A stretch of 5,199 nucleotides of DNA from an uncultured Synergistia bacterium (GTDB lineage: Bacteria > Eremiobacterota > SpSt-956 > JAKJGF01): NCBI GenBank assembly GCA_937888925.1, contig CALARM010000932.1, positions 1 through 5,199 of the forward strand, read 5' to 3'. Below the pieces are notes generated by a model that ran no database searches, was not told the DNA's origin, and worked only from the letters and a program-made list of their open reading frames with translations. Below are positions 5,072-5,199 of the stretch, one piece after another; the first letter of the stretch is position 1; each line of letters starts with the position of its first letter. Position numbers and translations under genes: made by a program.

Positions 5072-5084
5072 GACAGGCTCCTAC
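5072..5084. repeat. Short match to the arm of inverted-repeat copy 2
   Basis: GACAGGCTCCTAC matches the reverse complement of 774-786 at 12 of 13 positions (copy 2 right arm). It overlaps the histidine kinase stop codon, so each match lies at the 3' end of a minus-strand gene. It may be a relic of the same dispersed element. Confidence 0.35.
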
Positions 5085-5199
5085 ATTAATGGCAAGGTTA
5101 TTATAAAACATGTTCCCTTATTTTCATTACTCTTTACTTTGATGGTACCTCTATGGCATTTTATTATCTTTGCCGCAAGGGTAAGCCCCAGTCCGGTAC
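5081..5199 (-). CDS. Sensor histidine kinase, C-terminal end (runs off the right edge)
   Basis: Thirty-eight residues and a TAG stop (5081-5083) are visible. The first readable residues, TGLGLTLAAKIIKCHRG, are the G2 box of the HATPase_c ATP-binding domain (GTGLGL) and its following helix. Then come TIKVKSNENKGTCFIITLPL, the last two beta strands with the G-T-x-F-x-I-x-LP ending typical of sensor kinases. The sensor, HisKA and N/G1 motifs are outside the window, so the stimulus and partner regulator are unknown. The protein stops immediately after the catalytic domain (LPLM), so it has no receiver domain at its C-terminus. It is convergent with the small membrane protein gene. Confidence 0.88.
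   Translation of the reverse strand, partial: TGLGLTLAAKIIKCHRGTIKVKSNENKGTCFIITLPLM

Overview
This is an AT-rich stretch (roughly one-third G+C by eye) of a bacterial chromosome or large replicon. A prepilin N-terminus with a class III signal, a Soj-type ParA and a two-component histidine kinase all point to a bacterium. The mix suggests an uncultured, low-GC lineage with type IV pilin-like proteins, but nothing here fixes the phylum.

Layout. At the left edge is the start of a prepilin-like gene on the minus strand (1-139), running off the window. About 690 bases without an intact gene follow (140-831). They hold a very AT-rich promoter-like tract, two related long inverted-repeat elements (about 426-572 and 655-798) lying in opposite orientations, and gene remnants, one of which resembles the C-terminus of an NRAMP-like transporter. 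Next come three minus-strand genes. A ParA ATPase (2038-2790) overlaps by 8 bp a small protein (1506-2045) that joins a ParB-like LGRGL N-terminal motif to a winged-helix-like domain. A metallo-beta-lactamase-fold hydrolase (832-1437) lies 68 bp further downstream. The parA upstream region (2791-3356) is about 570 bases without an intact gene. It carries heptamer (CGTGACG) arrays in inverted orientation about 250 bp apart, other short repeats, and a long open frame that lacks a start codon.

The right half has two plus-strand genes. One is an EcsC-like protein with a Glu-rich, tandem-repeat, poly-Lys-ended tail (3357-4457). The other is a small three-helix membrane protein (4575-4988). The window closes with the C-terminal end of a histidine kinase on the minus strand (5081-5199), convergent with them.

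How the genes work together. The ParA and LGRGL/winged-helix pair is translationally coupled and probably forms a two-component positioning or segregation module. In it a winged-helix protein replaces ParB, and the repeat-rich upstream region is a natural candidate for its DNA target. The MBL hydrolase may be co-transcribed or may use its own promoter. The EcsC-like and three-helix proteins look like an independent envelope-associated pair. The ParA/LGRGL/wHTH module is the strongest candidate for an under-described system here.
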